Below, one piece after another: positions 46,266 to 55,083 of a DNA stretch of 64,000 nt. How positions within the stretch are numbered: the first letter of the stretch is position 1; each line of letters starts with the position of its first letter. The position numbers were made by a program, and so were the translations under genes. This stretch comes from Burkholderia sp. 4M9327F10 (lineage in GTDB: Bacteria > Pseudomonadota > Gammaproteobacteria > Burkholderiales > Burkholderiaceae), in the NCBI RefSeq assembly GCF_005503145.1, contig NZ_SCNV01000004.1, forward strand, positions 186,001-250,000, given 5' to 3'. The notes below the pieces were generated by a model. That model worked only from the letters and a program-made list of their open reading frames with translations. It was not told the origin of the DNA and ran no database searches.

Positions 46266-47207
46266 TCATTGAAACGTCGCGGTGAGCGAGAGTTGTACCA
46301 CGTTGCCCTTTGGACGGTTGGTCGCGGAGAACTCATTCACCCAGCGCAGGGTGGCGGAAACGGGCGTGCTGAATGCCTTGCCCGACCAGGTCACCATAGG
46401 ACCCAGCCCCACCGAATTCCCCTCCGCGCCATCGAGCAGATTGGCCAGGTTGCCGCTGTCGCTGCCAAGCTGCTGGATCCACCCGCCGACGATACCTACG
46501 CCCCAGCCGTTGCTGAAGCGTTTGAGCGCGAGCAGATCAAGCACGCTGACCGGCGCGTTGTGATACCCGGTCTTGTCATTGGGCGTGTAAAACTCGACGC
46601 CGTAGTTGGCGGTAAGTTCGATGTTCTCTGCCGGCAACAGTTTCGTGTAGGCAACCGTGGGCGTGAAAGTCCACGTATTCTGCCCCGCGTTGGCGAGGCG
46701 GTCAGGGTTATAGGCGCCGGTTGGCGCGTATATCTGCACGCTCAGGGCGATGTGATCGGTTTTCGTAAAATGGTAGCCGGCGGCAATAGGCGTGAAGAAG
46801 AGATCGGCGAACTGGGTGCCGTGGTCGGATGGAAGCAAACCGTGGAACGACGAGGCGTTTGTGTATTGCAGCGGCACGCCAAACGAGGAGGCGAAGTTCC
46901 AGCCGGCCTCGGTGATGCCCCAGGTGTGCACAGCGTTCACAATTGTGTACATGACCTGGTAGTTGAGCCCGGCGGTGATCGTTCCGGCCACGGGGATGGT
47001 TTTGCTTGCGCCAAGCGAACCCTGGTAATAGATGGTCGCGAGCGTGATGATCCAGTCGTCGGTGGGCGGAATAATGCCGCCGTATGGCGTTACCTGCTGG
47101 CCAGTAATGGGGCGGCCGACCCCGCCTTCCGTTGCAAGTGCGCCGGCGCTTGCAATGCTTAGCATCAGTGCGGCGAGTGGCTTTGCAATCCTGTCGCGCT
47201 CAATCAT
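46266..47207 (-). CDS. SphA-like outer-membrane protein (phenol meta-pathway family)
   Basis: 313 residues from MIERDRIAKPLAALMLSIAS with GGGGAGAG upstream. Signal peptide, then a probable beta-barrel (Phenol_MetA_deg family): GRPITGQQVTPYGGIIPPTD, SVQIYAPTGAYNPDRLANAG, NTWTFTPTVAYTKLLPAENI and the end VVQLSLTATFQ. Members are thought to carry hydrophobic compounds into aromatic or lipid degraders. It is downstream of the secreted propeller gene on the same strand (187 bases). Confidence 0.8.
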   Translation of the reverse strand: MIERDRIAKPLAALMLSIASAGALATEGGVGRPITGQQVTPYGGIIPPTDDWIITLATIYYQGSLGASKTIPVAGTITAGLNYQVMYTIVNAVHTWGITEAGWNFASSFGVPLQYTNASSFHGLLPSDHGTQFADLFFTPIAAGYHFTKTDHIALSVQIYAPTGAYNPDRLANAGQNTWTFTPTVAYTKLLPAENIELTANYGVEFYTPNDKTGYHNAPVSVLDLLALKRFSNGWGVGIVGGWIQQLGSDSGNLANLLDGAEGNSVGLGPMVTWSGKAFSTPVSATLRWVNEFSATNRPKGNVVQLSLTATFQ

Positions 47208-47394
47208 TGCTCTCCCCAACGAATGTCGTTACGCCAACCAGCCTCTATTGCAAGGTGTAGCCTCGTTCCTGCACGCAGGCTCCGGAGGATCGTCAGTAGA
47301 TGTTCATCAAACGATTGACCGCGTCGTCGCATCTTCCCGGAAAGGACGGCTGCCGAAACCCGGTCCTCCGTCCGCAGATCGCTACTGCAAGCGC

Positions 47395-48981
47395 TCAGGA
47401 TCCTGCCTCGTTCCTGAGTGCCGCCCGAACCGGGCCACCCACGCTGTTAAAGATAAGATCTCCATTGGGAGCGAACTGGATAATGGCGTACGCCCCGTTT
47501 CCCAGGTTGTCGTGGCCGAACGACACTCGCTGGACTGTCTTGCCGGTTTTCCAGTCGAGGCCGGTTACTTCCCACCCTGTTTTCTTGTAGTAGCCATTCA
47601 CAAACACGATTCCGGACGCTGCGCTGACGCTAGGCACCATGCTGGTGGAAACGACGTCACCGCGCGCCCAGACCGAATGCCAGCGATGGACCTGAGGGTC
47701 CCATTCAAAGCGCTGGCATCCGCTGCCGGGCTGATTGACAGGCCCGAGTGCGAGCACGTCTACCAGTTTGTCTTTCTCCCCGCTCCGGGCGATGTTGTTG
47801 ACGACAAACGCACCATAGCCATTCACCACGACCGACTGCTCACTCTGCACAAATTCGGGCAATGGATTCAGGCCGGCAGTAACGTGAACCTGGCCCGCTA
47901 TGCGCTCAGATTTCGCATCGGGCAGAGTTTTCCAGCCGGCAGGAAGCTGATCGCGCCAGAACGCGACCAGCTTCATGTGATCGGCGCCGTCGGTGATCAC
48001 GACCAGCTTGTCTGGGGCGTCGCCGAAGCCCATGAGCGTAGGCGTAGAACCGGTTCCCGTGCCGATCTTGACGGTGGGGGGCTGACGCCCGGAGTCGTAT
48101 GGCGCTTTCCATGCACCGTCCGCTTCATCTTCCGAGAGCCGGGTGCCGGTCCAGACCAGCTTGTGCATGTATTTGTCGGATGCGATATAAATTCCGTTGT
48201 GCTCATCAATGGCAAACGAATTGGTGACGTGCTCATCTTCGCCGAAATGGACGGTCTGTGGTTCCCCTTCGAGACTGCGGTCGAACACACTGATGGTCTG
48301 ATTCGATGCGACCACGAACTTTCCGTCATAGGTGATACCCGTTCCGACGAGGAGATTCCGGCCAATGGTCGGCTTCATATCGACGGTTCTGATGAGCTTG
48401 ATGCCGGCGGCCGGATTGCTTTCATCAACCAGACCGAACACGCTTACCGAACCATCGGCGGTGTTGTAGAAGACGTGATTGTCCTTGTCGACGACCGCAT
48501 AGACGCCGTTGACCGCGCGGGTCCAGTTCAGGCCATAGTCATCCGAAACCAGCTTCTGCACCTGCTCGGCGGACGTGAAGCGTTGCGCGAGTATTTTGTC
48601 CTGTAACTCGTTCGGAATGGTTTTCTGACCCGGCGCGGTGATGCGCGCCACTTCCCGGAAGCCGTTGTTCGAGACGTCCACGTAGGTCAGGCCTTCGCTT
48701 GAGGCGGCCCACATGTAATTCGGCGAGGTCGACGCCAGCGTCATGATGTTGACCGGGCCGCGCACAATTCTCGGTTCCTTGCGCAGATCGACACGAAACA
48801 TGCCGCGCGGGACGTCGTAGGGGAAGGAGTCGCTCTGCGAAGAGTCGAAGTGCGTAATCGCGTACTTGTCGGCGGCGAGGAAGGGATTGCGGGGAGGACC
48901 GCCCGCATTGTCCTGGGCGTAGACTGCCGTTTGCAGCAGTAATAGTGCGACCACAGCAACAGAATGCATCTTTGCGACCAT
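47395..48981 (-). CDS. secreted protein of unknown function, probable beta-propeller
   Basis: 528 residues from MVAKMHSVAVVALLLLQTAV (AGGAGA 8 bases upstream). Signal peptide ending near AYAQ. Repeated short beta segments with loop motifs (GLTYVDVSNNGFREVARITA, GVYAVVDKDNHVFYNTADGS, GITYDGKFVVASNQTISVFD, NGIYIASDKYMHKLVWTGT, AIIQFAPNGDLIFNSVGG) suggest a 6-8-bladed quinoprotein/SMP-30-like propeller. I recognise no catalytic signature. It pairs with a SphA-like outer-membrane protein, so a role in substrate binding or processing outside the cytoplasm is inferred. Confidence 0.7.
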   Translation of the reverse strand: MVAKMHSVAVVALLLLQTAVYAQDNAGGPPRNPFLAADKYAITHFDSSQSDSFPYDVPRGMFRVDLRKEPRIVRGPVNIMTLASTSPNYMWAASSEGLTYVDVSNNGFREVARITAPGQKTIPNELQDKILAQRFTSAEQVQKLVSDDYGLNWTRAVNGVYAVVDKDNHVFYNTADGSVSVFGLVDESNPAAGIKLIRTVDMKPTIGRNLLVGTGITYDGKFVVASNQTISVFDRSLEGEPQTVHFGEDEHVTNSFAIDEHNGIYIASDKYMHKLVWTGTRLSEDEADGAWKAPYDSGRQPPTVKIGTGTGSTPTLMGFGDAPDKLVVITDGADHMKLVAFWRDQLPAGWKTLPDAKSERIAGQVHVTAGLNPLPEFVQSEQSVVVNGYGAFVVNNIARSGEKDKLVDVLALGPVNQPGSGCQRFEWDPQVHRWHSVWARGDVVSTSMVPSVSAASGIVFVNGYYKKTGWEVTGLDWKTGKTVQRVSFGHDNLGNGAYAIIQFAPNGDLIFNSVGGPVRAALRNEAGS

Positions 48982-49822
48982 GGCAGATATCTCCTGTGTG
49001 GTGAGTGATTAGCTTGACGTACTGCGCGGCGACCATTCGACGGGACGGCGCTTCCTGCCGGGCAAGATGCTGCTCTCCCGTATCAGTTGCCCGGACTTTC
49101 AAATGGCCTCGTCCGGGTCAAAAATTCTCGATTCTCGTGCTTTTGGCTTGTGCCTGGATTTTTAATTGAAAATAACCGACACCATGCTGGACATAATTTG
49201 ATGGATTTCTGGGTGTCCTGATAGAAAAATAAAGAAAACTCTCTCCATATGGATTCGATATCCATATGAAATGCATGGCTTGTATCATCACTCCCCGGTG
49301 GTGCTTTGGGGAACCCGTAAAGGCAATCGCTTTCCGTGATATCTTGATGCAGCAATGTTTCCTTGGACTTTGCAGTTCGGGCAGCCGGGTGCGTGGCTAT
49401 ATAACACTCCATATAATCGTGCGGTGGGCACGAAACAGGGTGTAATGAGCGCGACGTTAATCCATATGTCCGTTCTTTAGCACGATTGAATGCTAGCAAA
49501 CGACTGAAGAAAATTCAAGATTTGGCGTGGGAGTTCTCGAATTCAAAATAATGAGCCGGTTTGTTTCGTTTTCATATCCTGATGTGCCTGGCTCTGTGGT
49601 GAGAATTCATTTCGTCAAATAGATTTGATATTCTTTTCTGAAATTAACAGTTGATTAACGTGAGCGACCGGGCTATCCATGGCGGGTTGTCGTTCCGCGA
49701 TCGATCAATTCTGCTGGATTGCACTGCCGGAATCTCCGGGTTTCGTCGCGGTGTCCGAGGCGCGCGTTTGCGGCGCCAATGCGCCGGCAATTCCGCATGA
49801 GGTTTGTGCCACGCTCGACGGA
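48982..49822. repeat. AT-rich 841-base gap with repeated TCCATAT elements
   Basis: No gene is accepted here. 49100-49650 is clearly AT-richer than its flanks. TCCATATGGA, itself a palindrome, lies at 49244-49253; TCCATATG repeats at 49261-49268 and 49461-49468, and TCCATATA at 49408-49415. CATATGGA-N7-TCCATATG (49246-49268) is a perfect dyad. The elements lie upstream of the propeller/SphA genes (minus strand) and may be operators. Confidence 0.5.
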
Positions 49823-52800
49823 CTATACCGTGCCGCGGCGTCTTTCGATCGACTGCGCATGCATTTCGCGCATTTTCGTCAGACCGTCTCCAATTGAGAG
49901 GGCGAGTTCTTCAATGTCTTCGCACCAACCGGGAGAGGCGACGATCAGCGAACGCAATTCCTGGCATTCTTCGAAGAGCATGGAGGGGCCCAGCACAGAC
50001 AGTCCGCCGGATACACCGTGCGCCCATTTCCTCAGTCCTTCCATGTCCCGGGCCTCCAGCACATCACGCAAGCCCGCCAGGTCACGATCGGCCTGCTGAA
50101 CGAAGATTTGCGCAAAACTCGCCGGCAACGCGGGAAAGCACGGAATTTCGACCTCGGACTCCGCCGGCTCGTTAGATGTATTGTCGCGGTTTGCAGCGGC
50201 GTCCAGAACGCCGGCAAGCGTGACGAGCGGGACCGGCTTGCTAAGGTAGTCGGTAAAGCCTTGCGCGCGGCCCTTGGCGATATCCTCCGCGCTGGCGCTT
50301 GCACTGACCGCATACACAGGCATTGATGGATAGGAAACGCGAATGGCCTGTAGTAATTCACTGCCATTCATGACCGGCATGTCGATATCTGTCAAAACAA
50401 CGTCGACCTGATCTTTTTCCAGCATCCTGAGGGCTTCTTCCCCGTGCGCTGCTTCGACGACTCCGGCGCCGAGCGTGCGCAACTGATCGCGTAACAAACC
50501 GCGATTGAGCAGATTGTCTTCCGCAATGAGTACGTTTAGCTGGCCGAAGGTTTTGCCCGACGCCGATGACCGTATTGGCTGAGGGGGCGTTATCTGGCCG
50601 GGTTGGGAGCGGAGCATCTGGATGGCTGACCTGATCCCGGAGGGGCTGAATACGCTCACTTCGATGTCGCCGTTTTGGCGCATGACCGGAAGAAGCGGCC
50701 CGTCTTGCCTGACCCATATTTTCTGGTTGTGCCCGGGCCAAAGGGAGCTGACTTCCTGAGATGAAAATTCGTCTGTCACGAGCAGGTAATCGTATTGCTC
50801 GGGGCGGATCGGCTCACGAATGTCTGTCAGCAGGCTTGCAGTGCTGTCCTGCGGATCGAACAGGCCGGTGAGCCATTCGCGGTATGCACTTGCCCTGCAA
50901 AGAATGGCCGGATGAGCGCCGGGCATAGCCCAGGTATGCAGCCCCTCGCTTGCGCGCAACGGCAAGGTGACGGTAATGCGCGTGCCGACCCCGCGCGTGC
51001 TTTCTACTTCGATGCGTCCGTTCATCAGCGTGCAGAGCCTGAGGCAGATCGAAAGTCCAAGTCCGGTGCCACGGGTATCGGTCAGCCGGTGATCGGCTCC
51101 TTGTGTGAAAGGCTGAAACAGGCGTCTTTTGAGGTCATCGGAGATACCTACGCCAGAGTCGGTCACGCTGAGCTCCAGGTGGGAGCCGCTCCACCGGGCA
51201 CGTACGATGATCTTGCCCGAGTGCGTAAATTTGAAGGCATTGCCGAGCAAATTGTTGAGAATCTGCGAGACCCTGATTGGATCGAACAGCATGGTCGACG
51301 GACACCCCGGCTCTATGACGAGGTAAAGCCGCAGCGCCTGCCGGTTGGCGAGCGGTGCATAGCCGGCAACAATGCGAACCAGAAGCTCAGGAACGGAATG
51401 CCATTCCTCGTCGAGTCGCATTTCGCCAATATCGATCTTCGAGAAATCGAGCACGTCATTGACCACTTGCAGCAGGCCCGTTGCCGAGACCTGCATTGCA
51501 TGAACGCGTGCTTCCTGCTCAGGGGCCAAGGGTCCCAACGCGACGAGTTCGAGATTGCCGACGAGCGAGGCGAGTGGCGTGCGCAACTCATGGCTCATCG
51601 ACGCGAAGAAGCCGACCTTGGCTCTCGCGGATGCTTCGCTGGTTTGCTGGGCTTCGCGCAACAAACGTTCTGCTTCACGACGGTCGGTGACATCGGCAAT
51701 TGCGCAAAACAGCACCTCTTCGCGGTTAAGCACGGCGGGCGCGCAAGTGATCTCGAGATGCAGGGGCGGGGAGTCTTCGCGTTTCAGTGAAAATTGCAAT
51801 TGGGCGATCCTCTCCTGGCCGTCTCGCGCTTCGTTACCGACGTTGAGCGCCGCGAACTCGGCGCGAAGGGCCGCAGGCAGCTGGGTGGCGCTTTCGTCAA
51901 GTCCCAGCATGGCGCGTACGATCTGATTGGCGACCACAATGTCGAAGCTTTTTCTGCGCACGATACACAAGCCCACCGGGGTCGCGTGAACCATTAAATG
52001 GTTCAGCATTTCTCCTTCTACGGCACGGGAAGCCTGCGCGTAGGTGCGAGTGAGAAACTGACGGTTCCAGTAGCGGTACATGGCCAGCAGCATGACAATC
52101 AGCGATAACGTGGCTGCGGCGATCAGAATCAGCTCGCCGCGCATCATGTACAACTGCTTGTCCAACGGGAGCGCAACGATAATGTGGCCAAAGCCAAGCA
52201 CCAGCGGGGGCAGGCGCAAACCCCAGCCGTAGCCCTGAATCCACACAAAGCGTCCGTCCTGCGTTTCGGCGAGACGCGCATTCACGCGATACGCCTCGGC
52301 GGGCGAGAGCTCTCCTGCCACGAGATCGCCTTGTTCGTCCAGCAGCGCCGGTGTGGATGCGAGTTCACTGACTGCAGCCTGCTGCAGCAACTCGTTCGGG
52401 CTTACGCTCGTGAAGGCGATTGCGTACGGCTGGCCGTTGCTGGTGACAAGCGAAGCTTCGAGCACGAGCTCCGAATCGAACCCTATGCCAGGAGGGGGCT
52501 GAAGCCAGATTGCCTGGCGTGTCCTCGCGGCGACCAGCGGGTCTAGCCCGAGTGCGGCCATACGGCCCAGCGTGGCTTGCGCGAGGCGGGCAGCTGCGTC
52601 AGACGGAATGGGCGCCTCGCCAGCCTTTGAGTGCGCAAGAAGCCGATAGCCGTACGCTGCGCTGCCGTCGGCGAGCACGAACTGGACGGGCGGCGGGTCG
52701 CCGGCCCGCGCGAGAAGTCGCACGGTTTCGTTGCAGACGGCACGTAGTGACGCCTGCGCGGGCGACGACGGATAGGCCGGATTGCATGCCTGCGAAGCGG

Positions 52801-53128
52801 GTGGAACGGGTGCAAGAGGCAAGGAGGACGACGCGAGTGGCCCACCTTGAGCGCTCATTTCAAGGAGCAGATGGGCCGTTGTCAACACGTTCTGACTTTG
52901 AACCAAGGCGGCGTTGACATGCGTGTCGAGCGAAGGCGCCACGCGTTGTTCGTGCCGCAACGTGCTGGCAAGGAGACTCACAGCAGTCACGGCGGCCGCG
53001 CACACCGCCGTGAAAATCAGCAGTGCGATGACCATGGCGAAAACACGTCGTTCGCGCTTCAGATTCGTTTCCAGCGTCAGCAGTACTTGCAACGGTGGTT
53101 CGTTGGGCGCGTGAGGCTTGTGAGCCAT
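49823..53128 (-). CDS. RcsC/BvgS-like hybrid histidine kinase with REC and Hpt domains
   Basis: 1101 residues. Membrane helix ~30-55, ~270-residue periplasmic sensor, second helix ~328-350, PAS-like domain ~375-490, HisKA with SHELRTPLASLVGNLEL (His ~512), HATPase (LNNLLGNAFKFTHSG, DSGVGIS, GTGLGLSI), a degenerate receiver-like stretch ~730-830 (resembling the RcsC ABL region), REC with the acceptor in VLTDIDMPVMNG (~914), and C-terminal Hpt (KWAHGVSGGLSVLG, His ~1036). All phosphorelay sites are present. The ATG overlaps the stop of the response-regulator gene (ATGA). Confidence 0.92.
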   Translation of the reverse strand: MAHKPHAPNEPPLQVLLTLETNLKRERRVFAMVIALLIFTAVCAAAVTAVSLLASTLRHEQRVAPSLDTHVNAALVQSQNVLTTAHLLLEMSAQGGPLASSSLPLAPVPPASQACNPAYPSSPAQASLRAVCNETVRLLARAGDPPPVQFVLADGSAAYGYRLLAHSKAGEAPIPSDAAARLAQATLGRMAALGLDPLVAARTRQAIWLQPPPGIGFDSELVLEASLVTSNGQPYAIAFTSVSPNELLQQAAVSELASTPALLDEQGDLVAGELSPAEAYRVNARLAETQDGRFVWIQGYGWGLRLPPLVLGFGHIIVALPLDKQLYMMRGELILIAAATLSLIVMLLAMYRYWNRQFLTRTYAQASRAVEGEMLNHLMVHATPVGLCIVRRKSFDIVVANQIVRAMLGLDESATQLPAALRAEFAALNVGNEARDGQERIAQLQFSLKREDSPPLHLEITCAPAVLNREEVLFCAIADVTDRREAERLLREAQQTSEASARAKVGFFASMSHELRTPLASLVGNLELVALGPLAPEQEARVHAMQVSATGLLQVVNDVLDFSKIDIGEMRLDEEWHSVPELLVRIVAGYAPLANRQALRLYLVIEPGCPSTMLFDPIRVSQILNNLLGNAFKFTHSGKIIVRARWSGSHLELSVTDSGVGISDDLKRRLFQPFTQGADHRLTDTRGTGLGLSICLRLCTLMNGRIEVESTRGVGTRITVTLPLRASEGLHTWAMPGAHPAILCRASAYREWLTGLFDPQDSTASLLTDIREPIRPEQYDYLLVTDEFSSQEVSSLWPGHNQKIWVRQDGPLLPVMRQNGDIEVSVFSPSGIRSAIQMLRSQPGQITPPQPIRSSASGKTFGQLNVLIAEDNLLNRGLLRDQLRTLGAGVVEAAHGEEALRMLEKDQVDVVLTDIDMPVMNGSELLQAIRVSYPSMPVYAVSASASAEDIAKGRAQGFTDYLSKPVPLVTLAGVLDAAANRDNTSNEPAESEVEIPCFPALPASFAQIFVQQADRDLAGLRDVLEARDMEGLRKWAHGVSGGLSVLGPSMLFEECQELRSLIVASPGWCEDIEELALSIGDGLTKMREMHAQSIERRRGTV

Positions 53129-53805
53129 CAGGACAATCCTTGCTCGGTAGCGTACCGCAGCAAATCCGCATTGGTCTCTATGTGGAGTTTGCGCATGGCG
53201 GCGCGCTTTTGGGTGGCCACGGTCGGAACCGATCGGTTGAGCCCTTTCGCAATCTCGGTCAACGACAGGCCAAGGGAGAAGAGGCGGACAACTTCGAGTT
53301 CCCGTGGAGAGAGCGGCTGGGTGCGCCGGAAATCTGCGCTTGTCGTGCCGGTATTGGCGAGGCGTACCTTGATTCCGGGGGACAGGATGGTCTGCCTGTC
53401 ACTGATATGCTTCTCTTCTAGCGCGCGCAGACAGATTTCTCCCAGTATGCTCGCCTTTTCGTCCTTGCCCACCAGCCCGCTTACTCCGAGCCTGCACATC
53501 TGGTGGAGAATGCCGCCATTGGTCAGCATCGTGAATACGATGACGGGAACACCGGGGTGCAAGCGCTTCAGGCGCTGAATGAGGCGCAGGCCGTCTTCGT
53601 CGGCCTCGCTTTGATGCATCACGAAGTCGGTGATGATCAGGTCAAAGGCATCCTTGGCGAGAATGTCGAGAAGTTCCGCGCCCGAGTGGGCGGTGGCGTG
53701 GATGCTGAAGCCCGGCACTGCCTCGATGACTTCCGCAATGGCAAGGAGAACTACAGGGTGATCGTCCGCAATAACAATCCGGATATTGCGCGCTGAATTT
53801 CTCAT
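53128..53805 (-). CDS. RcsB-like NarL-family response regulator
   Basis: 225 residues from MRNSARNIRIVIADDHPVVL; the longer open frame is a shadow. Receiver with acidic pair ADDHP, acceptor Asp in LIITDFVM, then VIVFTMLTNGGILHQMCRLG resembling RcsB (VLTMNNNPAIL), and Lys in GLVGKDEK. The C-terminal LuxR HTH reads LSPRELEVVRLFSLGLSLTE. It is translationally coupled to the downstream kinase and is probably its output. Confidence 0.92.
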   Translation of the reverse strand: MRNSARNIRIVIADDHPVVLLAIAEVIEAVPGFSIHATAHSGAELLDILAKDAFDLIITDFVMHQSEADEDGLRLIQRLKRLHPGVPVIVFTMLTNGGILHQMCRLGVSGLVGKDEKASILGEICLRALEEKHISDRQTILSPGIKVRLANTGTTSADFRRTQPLSPRELEVVRLFSLGLSLTEIAKGLNRSVPTVATQKRAAMRKLHIETNADLLRYATEQGLS

Positions 53806-53999
53806 GTTTAGGACCAGTCCCAGTCGTGTAGTTCCATGAGCGAATATACGTGCGAGACAGGACAACGCGGCATACCGGTGGCGGTGGCCAGGACACCGGC
53901 CGGACCGCCTTGACGCAAATATTGTAGGCGCAAACCTTTGGGCTCGCCTACAGGGCGCGTGGTGCGCGGCGTGAGCCGTCCGTGGCGCAATCCCGCGTT

Positions 54000-54512
54000 T
54001 TATTGCTCTGGCGTCGCCGGTGGTGCCCCCGTCTCGGGGGCTGACTTCTCGCGCAAGGCGAGTTCCCGCAGGAAGCCGTTTGCCCCACAGTCCGTTTTGA
54101 AGCAGTCCACCTTGAACAGGTTGTCGCTGTGCTGGCAGGCGCTGCAATCGACGGTGCGCATCTCGTTCATGCGGAGGGGTACGGGTTGGGTTCGTGCCTC
54201 GGCCGCCGCGCCTGTCGGCAATGGCGGGCTGGCGGTTTGCCGCTGGCTCCGGCTCGGGTCGGGGCGGCCGCTGCGACCGCTGGCGAGCCAGAACATTGCA
54301 GTGGCGGCCGACATCGAAAGGACGAGTGTCGCGCCCGCCAAAGCGAGCCACGCGCTGACACTTTCCAGATACCAAAGACTGAAAAGCAGCGAAAAGAACA
54401 AGGTGAAGAAAGCGGGCACAGCAAGAAGTGCTGCCCGGCTCCCCTTGCGACATACGATGCCTGCCCTGTCCTCAGCGAAGCATTGGCTGTGTCGGGGGGG
54501 TAAAGCGAACAT
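54000..54512 (-). CDS. membrane protein with Cys cluster, unknown function
   Basis: 170 residues, AAGG 8 bases before the ATG. Two membrane helices (~28-50, AVPAFFTLFFSLLFSLWYL; ~52-76, WLALAGATLVLSMSAATAMF), a Pro/Arg linker, then VDCSACQHSDNLFKVDCFKT followed by another Cys: C-x2-C...C-x3-C, a possible metal or redox site. It lies 194 bases upstream of the response regulator on the same strand. The pairing suggests an accessory sensor, but this is inference. Confidence 0.6.
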   Translation of the reverse strand: MFALPPRHSQCFAEDRAGIVCRKGSRAALLAVPAFFTLFFSLLFSLWYLESVSAWLALAGATLVLSMSAATAMFWLASGRSGRPDPSRSQRQTASPPLPTGAAAEARTQPVPLRMNEMRTVDCSACQHSDNLFKVDCFKTDCGANGFLRELALREKSAPETGAPPATPEQ

Positions 54513-55083
54513 GGTGGGTGCCTTATTGGTTACATCTGGAGCGAAGAACCAACCTTGTCGGTCTTCTCAACAACGAGCGCCGGCTCATGGCAGGGCGCGC
54601 GGCGAACCAGTTGTAAATTCGGTACACGAACCGGTTCGGGAGCGTGCCGCATCAGCATCCGGAATCCATCGAGTCGAAACCGAAGGACGCTTCGCGGCAA
54701 ATCTCGGCGAGGCTTAAATTTAAGACAATGAGTTGAGCGCGGATATCGAAGAAATTCGAGAATGTGCCGGCAACCAGAAAAATCTTTTCGCGCCGCGCTT
54801 GCGAATCGCAATGGACCACCAAGGCTGTTCGCGGTCGCGAGGGCACACCTTTCGCGGCCTGCCAGGCGTCGGTTGCCCGATTGTCAATTTCAGTAAATTT
54901 CGTGCTACCGATACGCCGTATCGGTTTGAGAAATAATGAAGCCTGGCGTGCCGGATTGCGCAACAAAGCAGCGGACTTGCGTGCACCCTTTGCGTTCGCA
55001 AACTTCACTGATATGCACCCGCGCCGGCAAGCGGTTATCCTGTCTTCGACGAAATATGAACAACGGCGAATGGAGTGACGGAG
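54513..55083. promoter_or_regulatory. 571-base divergent intergenic region with two perfect dyads
   Basis: No gene is seen. CTTAAATTTAAG (54713-54724) is a perfect 12-base palindrome, and ACCGATAC-GCC-GTATCGGT (54907-54925) is a perfect 8-bp dyad with a 3-base centre. They lie between the Cys-cluster gene/RcsB-like operon and the second hybrid kinase, where autoregulatory sites would be expected. Confidence 0.45.

Noticed and set aside
49083..49499. 138-codon minus-strand ORF in the AT-rich gap
   Set aside because: No ribosome-binding site, irregular composition (many Cys, Thr, His, Pro without pattern), and it runs through the TCCATAT repeat elements.
53806..54453. 216-residue N-terminal extension of the RcsB-like regulator
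   Set aside because: The receiver starts at MRNSARNIRIVIADDHP and the extension overlaps the Cys-cluster gene in another frame.
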